Shown piece after piece: positions 24,001 to 34,532 of a stretch of DNA of 64,000 nt (the first letter of the stretch is position 1; every line of letters begins with the position of its first letter). This stretch comes from Paraphoma chrysanthemicola (Eukaryota > Ascomycota > Dothideomycetes > Pleosporales > Phaeosphaeriaceae): NCBI GenBank assembly GCA_020744225.1, contig JAGMWG010000010.1, positions 434,001 to 498,000 on the forward strand, read 5' to 3'. The notes beneath the pieces were generated by a model that saw only the letters and a program-made list of their open reading frames with translations, did not search any database and was not told the DNA's origin. The position numbers and the translations under genes were made by a program.

Positions 24001-26361
24001 CCCCAGCCTTGAGTCCGATTCTCCGAAGACACCTGCAGATAGCGAAGCTACCAAATCCGCCATACCTCCTCCGCCACCACCGCCTCCCGGTGCTCTCGGT
24101 TTCCCTGCATATATACCTCCGCCGCCGCCTATGCCCGGTACTAATGCTAATATTCCTCCCCCACCGCCGCCACCACCAGGTATGCTTGGATTCGCCGGTC
24201 CACCAGGCATACCTCCACCACCTCCTATGCCGGGTATGAAAGGCCCGCCAGGAATTCCACCTCCACCGCCTATGCCTGGGGATGGCAGTATGCCACCTCC
24301 ACCACCACCGCCGATGCCTGGTGGCAAAAGACCCGGTTTCTTGCCAAAGCCGGGCTTCCATGGTGCACCCAATGTGTCACTATCTGGGCCGCGTCCTAAG
24401 AAGAAGCTCAAGGCGCTTCATTGGGAGAAGGTCGACTCGCCGCAAACAACGGTCTGGGCCACACGTGGTCTCACGTCCGAGGAGAAAGAAGAGAAGTATC
24501 AGGAGCTGTCAAAGAAGGGTGTTCTCGAGGAAGTTGAGAAGCTCTTCATGGCCAAGGAGATCAAGGCAATCGGCAAGAAGTCAGGCAAGAAGGATGAGAA
24601 GAAACAGATCATCTCGCGTGACTTGATGCACAACTTCCAGATCAGCATGGCCAAGTTCTCATCGGTATCGGTGGAAGAGTTTGTGCGAATGGTCATTCAT
24701 TGCGATAAGAGAATACTGGACGACCCGGTAGTCATGGAGTTCCTCCAGAAGAACGATTTCTGCGACATCCCAGACAACACCGCGAAGCTCATGGCACCCT
24801 ACTCGAAGGACTGGACTGGACCGAATGCAGGTGCTAGCAAGCGCGAGCAAGATCCTAGCGAATTGACACGAGAGGATCAGATCTACCTCTACACCGCATA
24901 TGAGTTGCACGGCTACTGGAAGAGCAGAATGAGGGCACTCGCGATGACACGCACTTATGAGGCCGAGTACGATGAGGTTTCGAACAAGCTTCTGGAGATC
25001 TCGCGTGTCTCTGAAAGTCTCAGGGATTCGACTAGTCTGATCAGTGTTCTTGGTCTTATTCTCGACATTGGTAACTTCATGAACGATGCCAACAAGCAGG
25101 CGAACGGCTTCAAGCTATCCACCCTTTCACGACTCGGTATGCTCAAGGATGACAAGAACGAGTCTACTTTTGCCGATCTCGTCGAGCGTATCGTGCGCAA
25201 TCAGTACTCTGGCTGGGAAGGTTTCACAGACGAGATTAGCGGCGTCATCACGGCGCAAAAGATCAACGTGGAGCAGCTTGTCCAGGACGCGAAGAAGTAC
25301 ATTGACAACATCAAGAACATCCAAGCGTCGCTTGATGCCGGTAACCTGTCTGATCCTAGCAAGTTCCATCCCGAAGACAAGTTCACGATCATCGTACAAC
25401 GAAGCATGAAGGAAGCGAGGCGGAAGTCAGAGCAGTTGCAAGTCTTCTTGGAGGATATGCAGAAGAGCTATGACGACATCATGGCGTTTTATGGAGAAGA
25501 TCCGACAGATGATAATTCGAGGCGAGAGTTCTTTGCGAAGTTGGCCAATTTCGTGCAGGAGTGGAAGGTAAGTCTGACACTCACGCAAACATGAACCGCT
25601 TGCTAACAAACGCACAGCGCTCCAAAGAAAAGAACGTCGGGCTCGAAGAACAACATCGCCGCAACGAAATCTCCATGCGCCGCAAACAACAAACCGTCAA
25701 CCCCCTTTCACCAACAGCGTTATCTTCCGACTCCGACGCACCCAAGTCCCCTGCCTCTACAGGCGCTATGGACGACCTACTCCAGAAACTTCGAGCCGCG
25801 AAGCCCGAAGCAAGAGACCAACGAGACCGCCGTCGCCGTGCACGCCTAAAGGACAAACACCAGGTACGCGTGGCCAGTGGCCAGAAAATCCCTGAACTTG
25901 GCGTCAACATGGAGGACGAGAACCCCGAAGGCGAAGACGGAGCGCCAGCCGCCGCATCCACAGCCGAAGGCGTAGAAAGCGACGCTGCACCCACCACAGC
26001 CACAGCTGCCGAAGTCGACATTGCAGATCGTGCAGCCGCCATGCTCGAGGGTCTGCAAGGCGGCTCGTCACTCAACAAAGACGGCTCGCTATCCGTCCGA
26101 AGAAGACGAGAAAGCGCAGATACAGAGCGCCAACGACGCCGAAATCGAAGACAACAGGCGAGTAGCACGAAGACGGACGACGAGGGACTCATGAGCCCCA
26201 CAATACCAGAGGAAGGCGCCGGAATCAGAGAAGACGACGCTGAACAGCCTCCACGCGAGGGTGAGGACGAGGGCGACGGCGAAGCGATTGGCAAAGTGGT
26301 GATTAGTCCACCCAGTCCGGAATTGAAAGCTAGGGAATTACCCACGCCGCCGCCGGAATGA
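21071..26361 (+). CDS. sepA: Formin (SepA/Bni1 type)
   Basis: Nucleates and elongates unbranched actin cables and rings for polarised tip growth and septation. Exon 1 (21071-25567) and exon 2 (25618-26361) give 1746 residues. Residues 1-250 are Ser/Pro-rich and disordered. The Rho-binding/FH3 armadillo region starts near 255 (DHVIEKEFMNLMVKRGW) and runs to about 670. A coiled coil follows at about 690-800 (QKQLAEQERMIELRGRQVEQ). FH1 at about 997-1095 has several polyproline runs separated by GALGF, GMLGF and PMPG spacers, the profilin-binding tracks. FH2 spans about 1107-1499 (KKLKALHWEKVD near its start, LGLILDIGNFMN inside). The second exon encodes the autoinhibitory DAD, MDDLLQKLRAAKPEARDQRD plus a basic RRRRARLK stretch, near residue 1550. 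All domains appear intact. The 50-base intron lies exactly after FH2. Confidence 0.97.
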
Positions 26362-28464
26362 AAGTAGCATCATAGCCAGTACGAGACGTGTTTGTTACTG
26401 TTGTTATTGCGAAACAGATTTCGATACCCGCATTTCGCAATTCCGATATATCTTCACTTCGGGCTTTTTTTTATCACTGAGTACCGTCTTTTGTAATATT
26501 CGTTACTATGAACTTGTGCTACGCATTGCATCGCATTCGCATATCTGGCGGGATAGGGCGTTTCGTTTGATGCCGGAGTTGGCTGGTGCATAAGCGCGTG
26601 GGTGTGGGGTGCATGGATGGATTGGATAGGATGGGATGGGCATTTTGAGGAGGAGGAGTAGGGTTAGAATTGCAGGCGAGAATAGGGGAATAATGCAATG
26701 CATATTTATTACTTCACTCGCTGTAACGTCTTCTCTTTCTATTTGGGGTGATTTACTTCCGCTGTGATAGGTTGTGGCATATTTGTATATCGTTGTACGT
26801 GCCGGCGTTCGGAGAAGGCTTGACGTACTTTAGGCATGCTGCATTTTAGGGGGTTTGCATGTTATTGGTATGCTTTCGTCGTCATAGGTAACTGGGGTTA
26901 TTATAAGGCGAGTAGTTAAATCGAGCGAGCGGGTGTTGGGAAGTGCTCAAGTATTTCTAGACCTGCTTATGAGATGGTGAATGGACTCCTCGGTAGAATG
27001 TGGGGTTGGGTCGGTAGAGATATACTAAGTAGTCCTCTCACGATTTTCGTTCTCCGACTGCGTTTCCTACTGTTCTTCAGTGCGATAACGAGAGATTGTT
27101 ACACATCTCGTGGACGCGGTGGGTGGATACATTGGTTTGTGGGAAAGAGGACGTTTCGGCTTGACTCGTTGGAGGATTTACGGGAGGTGCTAGAATAGGT
27201 GTCTTGAACGGCATATGGAGGTAGTGTGGAATGTTCTGTGAGGTTATTGCTGTCCGTTTGTAGGCTGGTGGATCACTCATAGATAGTGAAAGGCAGCTAA
27301 GCCGCGTCACACAGTCCCAGCTCGGACCCACCCAGGCCTCTCGCTTAGCTAAAATATCTATTCCCTACTGACTGACTGCGACCTCGTCCTCTTGACCACA
27401 TCGTTCAACACTCACGCGACTACAACGACCCGGCCAATCTAACACCCCCGACTTCCCTCCCTGACTCACAGGCTTCAGGTGCTACGCATATGTTGCCACG
27501 GGGGCCACTATGCAGACCCTACATGCTTGGTGGTCATGTAGAACACTTCGGTGTACCTGCATGAGTCCCACGGACCGAGGATATAGTGTGCGCAGACTGG
27601 CCACCTGCGCTGAGGCCCGGCAGCTGTGCTACGATGTTGATCTGCGGAGTCGCGTCAATGTCGAAGTACGGTATACCGAACCAGGCTTAAGAACGTCGTG
27701 GAGCTACTCGTACACACCGGTGTACAATGTGTCCTTCAGCGGAGTCGCTTCGGGGACTTAGCTCTATACATTTGGCACTATATCGCGAGACGGACGTGAG
27801 CATGGATCGACCGCCAACGAATTCGCGATTATTATTAGAGGACAGGGAATTGTTTGTGGAGAGCAGAACCGGGTTTAGGAGCTGTTTAGCGGGCATAGAT
27901 GAGTATCGCCCCTTGCCTTTTACCTCCTGCCCATTGCCTTCCTCCACCGCGTCACAATTCCAACCCACATCGTTTCCCCTTCAGCCCTTCAGTTCCTCAT
28001 TGGAGTCTACCTCTAAACTCTTGATTCCTGCTCCTTCGCGCTACCCATATATACACTATCCTTACACGCCGTCTTGTAACTCCCAAGCACTATCGCTTCA
28101 CACAGCCTACCCACGCCCATCGATAAGAGCTCAAAAGCTCTCGTTACGCTGATAAGCCTTGTTCATCTCCTCTTCTCCAGCTTCTTACTCTTCTTAGCCC
28201 TGTACACGAGACTCGTCGCCACGTAGGTGTAAGCCGACGTCTCCACATCACACACTATGTTCCGAAAGGAACTTGGTGGCTACACTGCCGCGTCCAGCAC
28301 GTCTGTAAAAAGCCTCGCGTGACAACGCGATCACACTAGCTGGGCAGATTTTGTTGTCGCAATCGCCGCGGTACAGTCTCTCTTTTGAGACCAATTTTCT
28401 TTTCATTGACTTTCGCTGCCTGTAGTGGCGAGTCGAAGAAGAGTGTTCTGAGTATGTTCAGGGT
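26362..28464. other. Gene-free stretch, about 2.1 kb
   Basis: It follows the formin stop. Around 26575-26660 there is a G-rich run with GGAT/GGGAT-like steps of low complexity. ORFs at 27510-27761 and 27727-28152 show no recognisable motifs. Nothing else seen. Confidence 0.55.
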
Positions 28465-28601
28465 ACGCTGTCGCTGAGATGTCAGAGACTACCCAGCAAC
28501 TGGAAACGCAATCTCCCAGGGTAGGAGGGGACGCTGTCGCTGAGATGTCAGAGACTACCCAGCAACTGGAAACGCAATCTCCCAGGGTAGGAGGGGACGC
28601 T
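28465..28601. repeat. Tandem duplication of a 66-base unit
   Basis: Two perfect copies of a 66-base unit (28465-28530 and 28531-28596) are followed by the first five bases of a third. Because 66 is a multiple of three, a frame runs through both copies: a potential 47-codon ORF starting MSETTQQLETQSPRVGG on the + strand, with that block repeated. There is no evidence that it is translated. The repeat sits in the 3' flank of the FNT gene. Perfect identity suggests a recent duplication. Confidence 0.95.
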
Positions 28602-28718
28602 CGAGTTCAAGAGACATAAGTTGGACAAAATGGTTGGTACCTAAATATGCAGGCCAATTTACAGTTCAAATAGGCTTGGAATACATACAGTAATGTACAG
28701 TGCGTTCGTCGGAGCGAC

Positions 28719-30139
28719 TTATACGATGTCATCGCCGGGCAGCGTTGATCTGAAAATACTAGGATGATGCACAAACCCAGCATTATCGACCTGCCTCTTT
28801 GCTTCGATGCTATCTGCAGCCTCTGCCGTTCCGCTTCTTGACGGTGTACACTCGCCAGCAAGCGCGGCGGGGCTAAGATCACACGCACAATTGTTCGACT
28901 CTGGAGTTAGACTAGGCGTTTCGTCCTTCTCCTCGTAGTGGCGGGTGCTCTCGACATCGTGTGCCAGACCAGTGCCGGGCTCTCTGGTGGCGAAGACAGG
29001 GGATTTCCAGTGGTTGGCCAGGTGAGCTACCATGCCGATGAAGAGGGCTCCGCCAATCAGGTTGCCGCAGACGGCGGCCGACTGGCAGTACCAGAGGCGG
29101 CCGATGGTCGAAGGCGCGCCGTACATCAAACCAACACCCAAGAAGATCACTGTGATTACTCGTTAGTCTGAGTTTCACTAAGACGGATGTTGCCTTTGTT
29201 GCTTACTATCGGCAACGCAGTGCTCGTATCCACTGAGGACGAACATTACGACTGGGAACCAGAGAGCGATCATCTTGCCAGTGGCGCTGCGAGAGGCCAC
29301 GCTAAGTACAATGGCCATACACACCATCATATTTGCTGGAATGGCACGGAGGAAGAGTTGGCCCCAGTCTTTGGTAAGCTGTCAGCTCATATACCGACAC
29401 GGAGACCAGCTCGGAATATGACTAGAGAGAAAGTACTTACTCGGTCCTTCGAGTTTGCTAACAACGATCTCATTCAGGTATGATCGATACTGAGGAGTTC
29501 CAAGGAGGTCGGTGAGGTAGCCGAAAAAGTAGCCAACAAACAGCGTGCCAGCCCAGTTCCCAATGTACACAAGAATGGTATGTCGAATGCTTATCCAGAA
29601 AGGAACCTTCTTATTCATAAGACCTTGTTCTCATAGTTAGTGACGTGCTGATACTACGGATACGAAAGGGAAACTCCTTTTGACATACCCAGTCCGAGAA
29701 TCATGAGATTGCCAGTGAATAATTCACCACCGAACATGGTAATGAAGTGAAGTGCTAATATCTGTCAGGGAGTGTCCTTGAGTCCCAAGAAGAGAGCCAC
29801 AGGTCACGTACCAAACACAAACCATCCTCCAAGGATCACTCTTGGCAGGGAAACCCACTGCACGCGCACAGCATCAGGAACGCCTCCTGCTCCGCTGATG
29901 CCGGCGATGCCACCAATGCCGACCCAAATACCACCGAGGATGCCTAAGAACAGGACCTTATCTGGGGGGTCAGCGACCTTTCGTGTGGCATTGAACAAGA
30001 TTGCGTTCTCGAGAGCCAGGCCTGACAGCATGTCCGTCGGCGCGGCTTTTGGCGACGAGTCGACATGAGGCTTGTAGACTTTGCGTTTGCGATGAAAGTG
30101 CCCGGTCAGATGACCCGTATGCATCGTGTTTGCAGTCAT
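28719..30139 (-). CDS. FNT-family formate/nitrite channel
   Basis: Predicted plasma-membrane channel for small monovalent anions such as formate or nitrite; fungal NitA belongs to this family. Five exons (30139-29812, 29754-29689, 29623-29441, 29368-29207, 29149-28719) give 389 residues. Family signatures are present: MFGGELFTGNLMILGL (signature 1), YIGNWAGTLFVGYF (signature 2), and SGYEHCVADMIFLGVGLMYG, which carries the conserved central-pore histidine. A typical late block follows (GRLWYCQSAAVCGNLIGGAL). The hydrophobic segments fit six transmembrane helices. The tail of about 100 residues is hydrophilic and contains CACDLSP. The gene is divergent from acetolactate synthase with 683 bases between start codons. 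The substrate cannot be told from sequence. Confidence 0.92.
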
Positions 30140-30822
30140 GGTTGCGAAATGTTATTAGTGTGAATGTGGTATAGGGTTGGAAGAGAAAGCTATTTGCTAC
30201 AATGGGAGTGACAAGTTGACAACGCTGAATTTGATGGCGTGAAAGCTGAGAATGAACACAACCTCTCAGTATTAAGCATTTTTTTAGAGTGGTTTAAAGC
30301 TGCGTAAGTAGACACACCTACGCCACCGCTCCTTCTGCAATCCGAGCTTTATTCAAACTTTCGGTCCCGACTTGCCGGCTAGTCCGGAAGCACATAATGA
30401 TAAGTCGCTCGTGTCATTGAAGTGACGAGATACACGTTGAAAGGTGTAACGATGGAAAGAAGTCGCTGAGTAAGGACCTCGCTTACCACCGGCAGCTAGC
30501 TCACTCGGAGTGGATGCCGAGCTCCCACCGACCCTTGTCGATGACCTCAGCCTCAACATACGTCGGTGCATTCGAGCACACGGAGGCTCCGGAATGTCTA
30601 GCGCACGATCCTAAGAAATCAATTCGCGACATCGACACGCGCAGCAGAATATAAGAACATGACCTAAGCTAGAACGAAGGATACTTTCTGAAAACCAAGC
30701 AAAATCATCTATACCACAATTCAGGCACGACTGCAGTCCGACCGTCATCCTCGTCAAAAACTTCTTTGAAGCATAATTCAAACCTAGAACTTATCGAATA
30801 ATACAACCTCCCGTCCTCGATC
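30140..30822. promoter_or_regulatory. Divergent promoter of FNT channel and acetolactate synthase
   Basis: A 683-base shared upstream region. It includes an inverted repeat CTCGG-N8-CCGAG at 30504-30521, a layout that Zn2Cys6 dimers can bind, and a TATAAG at 30650-30655, 173 bases before the acetolactate synthase ATG. The regulator is unknown and these sites are suggestions only. Confidence 0.4.
30504..30521. promoter_or_regulatory. CTCGG-N8-CCGAG inverted repeat
   Basis: Five-base inverted half-sites, each containing a CGG triplet, separated by eight bases inside the FNT/acetolactate synthase divergent promoter. Zn2Cys6 regulators often bind paired CGG triplets; the spacing would set which regulator binds. 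Such sites also arise by chance. Confidence 0.3.
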
Positions 30823-32508
30823 ATGTCCAAGGATACGGTCGACATCCTAATTGATTCGCTGGCAGCCGCCGGCGTCAAGTACGTGTTTGGTGTGCCCGGC
30901 GCCAAGATTGACTCTGTCTTCAACGGCCTTCTCGACCACCCCCACATCAAGCTCGTCGTCTGTCGCCATGAGCAGAATGCTGCACTCATCGCCGCTGCTG
31001 TTGGCAAGATGACTGGTATTCCTGGTGTCTGCATCGCTACCTCCGGTCCTGGTACCAGCAACCTCGTTACCGGCCTCGTCACAGCAAACGATGAGGGTCT
31101 GCCAGTGGTCGCTATCGTCGGAGACGTCAAGCGCTCGCAGTCACTCCAGCGCACGCACCAGAGTCTGCGCGGTGTTGACCTGCTCGGTACCGTCACAAAG
31201 AAGGCCGTTTCCGCCGTTGTCGAGGATCAGGTCGCCGAGATCATGCTCGATGCCTTCCGCGTCGCTTCAAGAGCTCCTCGCGGTGCCACCGCCGTTAGCC
31301 TCCCTATCGACATCATGACCCCTGGCAAAAGCTTTTCCAAGATCCTGTCTTTCCCTGCAGCCTCTTTCTTGCCTCCTAGGCTAGGTAAGGGTCCAGAAGC
31401 GAGTCTCCAAGCCGCAGCAGACCTGATTGCCTCGGCAAAAGCGCCAGTCTTGTACTTGGGAATGCGGTCTGTTGAACGTGACGAGACTATTGTCGCCGTC
31501 CATCGCTTCCTCGAGAAGCACCCCGTCCCTGTCATTGAGACTTTTCAGGCTGCCGGAGCCATCTCCAAGGAGCTTGTCCACCTCTTCTACGGCCGCATTG
31601 GTCTGTTCCGCAACCAGCCAGGTGATCAGCTGCTGCAAAAGGCCGATCTTGTCATCGCTGTTGGTTTAGACCAGGCTGAATACGATGCGAACCTGTGGAA
31701 TGCGCGCAACAACGCAATTTTGCACATCGACGTTCAGGCTGCGGATGTTGTTGCAAACTACGTTCCCAAGGTCGAGGTCATCGGCGCTTTGGCCGCCAAC
31801 GTGAATGAGCTCACTGACAGGCTGGATGCTGTCTCTCGCCTTCAGCTCACTGAAGCAGGGCAGTCCATACACAAGGAGATGCGATCATGGATCGAGAGCC
31901 CTGAGGCCCTGGGAAAACCGACTGGGCCTGTCCACCCGCTGCACTTCATCAGACTGTTCCAAAACATGATTGACCTGGACACAGTAGTCATCTCCGACGT
32001 GGGAAGCGTCTACATCTGGCTCTGCCGCTACTTTTACTCCTACAAGCCCCGCACATTTCTCATGTCCAACGTCCAACAGACTCTGGGCGTCGCGCTGCCG
32101 TGGGCCATTGGTGCCTCCCTCAGTCAGAACCCTCCATCATCGAAGAAGGTTGTAAGCATCAGCGGTGACGGTGGTTTCATGTTCAGCAGCCAGGAGCTTG
32201 CTACCGCCGTCCAGCAAGGCTGCAATATCACCCACTTCATCTGGAATGATGGCAAGTTCAACATGGTGGAGTTCCAGGAGGTCGACAAGTACGGCCGCAG
32301 CTCCGGTATCGAGCTTGGCGGCGTAGACTTTGTCAAGTTTGCCGACGCGTTTGGTGCCAAGGGCCTGCGCGTTACCAGCGCCGGCGACCTGGAGGCTGTC
32401 ATGAAGGAGGCGTTGGCCTACAAGGGCGTATGCATTGTGGACATCGAGATCGATTACAACCACAACCACGACTTGATGCTGAATGTCGTGGCATCAGAAA
32501 TGACCTAA
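30823..32508 (+). CDS. als: Catabolic-type acetolactate synthase (ThDP enzyme)
   Basis: Predicted to condense two pyruvate into 2-acetolactate plus CO2, the first step of acetoin formation. Intronless, 561 residues. It has the three-domain ThDP layout: YVFGVPGAKIDSVFNGLLD, then the catalytic Glu in CRHEQNAA (E50), TSGPGTSNL, a middle domain, and the GDGG ThDP/Mg2+ motif at 448-451 with WND at 474-476. The anabolic FAD-binding RFDDR block is replaced by GLDQAEYDANLWN, as in bacterial BudB/AlsS (GYSPVEYEPAMWN in Klebsiella, from memory). This points to the FAD-independent catabolic class. No mitochondrial presequence is seen, so it is probably cytosolic. The decarboxylase gene lies 754 bases downstream on the same strand. 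A distant alternative is another ThDP carboligase. Confidence 0.88.
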   Translation: MSKDTVDILIDSLAAAGVKYVFGVPGAKIDSVFNGLLDHPHIKLVVCRHEQNAALIAAAVGKMTGIPGVCIATSGPGTSNLVTGLVTANDEGLPVVAIVGDVKRSQSLQRTHQSLRGVDLLGTVTKKAVSAVVEDQVAEIMLDAFRVASRAPRGATAVSLPIDIMTPGKSFSKILSFPAASFLPPRLGKGPEASLQAAADLIASAKAPVLYLGMRSVERDETIVAVHRFLEKHPVPVIETFQAAGAISKELVHLFYGRIGLFRNQPGDQLLQKADLVIAVGLDQAEYDANLWNARNNAILHIDVQAADVVANYVPKVEVIGALAANVNELTDRLDAVSRLQLTEAGQSIHKEMRSWIESPEALGKPTGPVHPLHFIRLFQNMIDLDTVVISDVGSVYIWLCRYFYSYKPRTFLMSNVQQTLGVALPWAIGASLSQNPPSSKKVVSISGDGGFMFSSQELATAVQQGCNITHFIWNDGKFNMVEFQEVDKYGRSSGIELGGVDFVKFADAFGAKGLRVTSAGDLEAVMKEALAYKGVCIVDIEIDYNHNHDLMLNVVASEMT

Positions 32509-33262
32509 TCGCCGACCAATGACCAGTGACTAATGACCAACGACCAACCCCTGTATATACATGAGAGCGTGCATCGAACCTTTAGTAGACCTTACTCAAT
32601 TTTAACTTAATTTGAACAAATCAAATTGCTCGCGATCAAGCTATTCAAAGTGTTCTAACTCAGCGTGTGGCACAAGACCAGCTTGTATTCCCTCTCAAAA
32701 AAATTGACAGAGCGCACCACTCGCTACACGACAGTTTGCACCACATTCTATAAGTTGAGATGAAACCTACAACATGACGTACGTTATCACATAATCGCCA
32801 TTGTTTGTTAGGTGCTCCCACCAAGAAGCTATCGCGATTTTACTTCGACGCTTGAGGGTGCTGTTGCCACTTGTCGCACACCGCGATTCTGCTTGTAAGT
32901 CAAGCAAGGACAAGCACTTATCCTCGATTTACTGCTAGTAGCTAAATCCACCACCGGTCGCTGATGAGCAAAGCAACTCGGTTGCAGCTGCGGTGGCTGA
33001 CGCACAATCCCGACTTCGCGCCGAGAAAGAAAAACACCCTGGTCGCGGGTAATCCCGAGCTCTAGCATCCCACCACAACGTCATCGAACGTGTAAGCATC
33101 GGTTGGAGCTGGTAGAGTCTGCTGTGCGTCCGCGAGTTTCCGTTCATTGCTCGACTATTATTCAACTCCTATTAATTGCGGCTGTCGATTTAAGCACTTT
33201 CATGCGCCAGTCTCGCTTTTCTGCTTCGAGTTAATCGCCGAACACAATCGCAAATCGCAACA
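32509..33262. other. Intergenic between synthase and decarboxylase
   Basis: GACCA recurs four times within 32514-32547, just after the synthase stop, giving a short degenerate repeat. ORFs on the minus strand (32829-33165) are not recognisable. The last 200 bases should hold the decarboxylase promoter. Confidence 0.55.
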
Positions 33263-33985
33263 ATGTCAAAAAATGTGTTATACCAGTACTCCGTCATGTC
33301 CGCCCTGATGAGTGGCGCCGCCTCATCAGGAGTACCATTATCACACATCCTCCAGCATGGTAACCACGGTCTTGGAACTTTCAAGAGCCTCGAGGGGGAG
33401 ATGGTGATGTTGGACGGCCACATGTACCAGATGAAGTCGGATGGATCAGTCACCCCCAACCTCGAGCGAGACCACAGCGACTGGATATCTCCCTTCGCCA
33501 TGATCACCCACTTCGAGCCCACCATCACTACCAAAGTCACCTTCAGCAGCAAATCCGACCTTGCCGCAAAGATATCGGCGTTATTCCCCAAATCTCAGAA
33601 CTACTTCCTCACCTTCAGGATAGACGGAGAGTTTCAGCAAGTTGGCGTACGAACGGTCGGTGGCCAGCTAAACCCGCATGAAAAACTCACCGACGTCGGT
33701 AAGCGTCAAACTACACATACCTTTCCATCGATAAAAGGTTCCATCATCGGGTTCCGAACGCCCGAGTACTTCCAGGGCATCAGCGTCGCCGGTGACCACA
33801 TGCATCTCATCTCCGAAGACAGGAAGTTCGGTGGGCATCTACAGGCTTGCGAGGCGTCTGGCGAGGTCACGCTCAGTGCGGCGACGAATTACCACTTCAA
33901 TGTGGAGTTTCCGGATCACGATGAAGACTTCAGCGAGGCTGACCTTGTTGTCGACCATGAAGGCATTCAGAACGTCGAGGGCTGA
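33263..33985 (+). CDS. aldC: Alpha-acetolactate decarboxylase
   Basis: Predicted to decarboxylate 2-acetolactate to acetoin, the second step after the upstream synthase. Intronless, 240 residues, within the usual family size. It begins with the family's LYQYSVMSALMSG block, followed by HILQHGNHGLGTFKSLEGEM with the conserved Glu, then MLDGHMYQMKSDGSV. The zinc ligands are visible as H179, H181 (DHMHLISEDRKFGGH) and H192, matching the H-x-H-x10-H spacing known for bacterial AldC/BudA. VGVRTVGGQLNPHEKL probably supplies the conserved arginine. No signal or targeting peptide is present, consistent with a cytosolic enzyme. The C-terminal 20 residues are acidic. Both genes of this pair lack introns, unlike most neighbours. 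Confidence 0.93.
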   Translation: MSKNVLYQYSVMSALMSGAASSGVPLSHILQHGNHGLGTFKSLEGEMVMLDGHMYQMKSDGSVTPNLERDHSDWISPFAMITHFEPTITTKVTFSSKSDLAAKISALFPKSQNYFLTFRIDGEFQQVGVRTVGGQLNPHEKLTDVGKRQTTHTFPSIKGSIIGFRTPEYFQGISVAGDHMHLISEDRKFGGHLQACEASGEVTLSAATNYHFNVEFPDHDEDFSEADLVVDHEGIQNVEG

Positions 33986-34532
33986 GCTGTGTCCAACGTG
34001 CGGAGTATTTGATATCACCAGCGAGCACGACGGTCATGAGTTGACAGTTCGACTTGTATTCTTGAACTATTTATGGGAAGAGACGATAATACATGTATTG
34101 GGTCACAGCGAGCACGGGGTCAGATAGGGTGGGCACAACTAGGAAAGTCCAAGGCATACGGTAAATAAAACGGTAGAGGTACTGAGATCGTCGTATACAT
34201 TAGCTCTCATAGCACTGGTAGCATGGGTATGGCGCCGCGGAAAGGCCATCAATCGCCAGAGCGCACAATTTCGCCGTCTCGTGAATAGCTTCCAACAGCC
34301 GCCTGTGTAGCATCTCGCACCCACAAGGTAGGAAAGTAACACATAGGCCTGATGAACGACGATCGGCGTCAAGTCGCGATATAAAGATGTAGACATTATC
34401 ATGTACCAATACATACTGTACATAAACGAGGTTCATGCCACCTATGACATGCTGGCGCCTTACAACGCCTCCCAATGCAATGTGATGTGTTCTCATCCTT
34501 TACTTCATAATCTCCAGAGAAAAGCAGCACCA
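33986..34532. other. Intergenic, convergent 3' flanks
   Basis: No gene seen between the decarboxylase (+) and peroxidase (-) stops. Short ORFs near 34139-34496 are not recognisable. Confidence 0.6.

Noticed and set aside
26575..26660. Low-complexity GGAT/GGGAT-rich run
   Set aside because: Short and degenerate, not a regular telomere-like or satellite array.
32514..32547. Four GACCA repeats after the synthase stop
   Set aside because: Short imperfect repeat in a 3' flank; likely chance or slippage, noted only under the intergenic entry.
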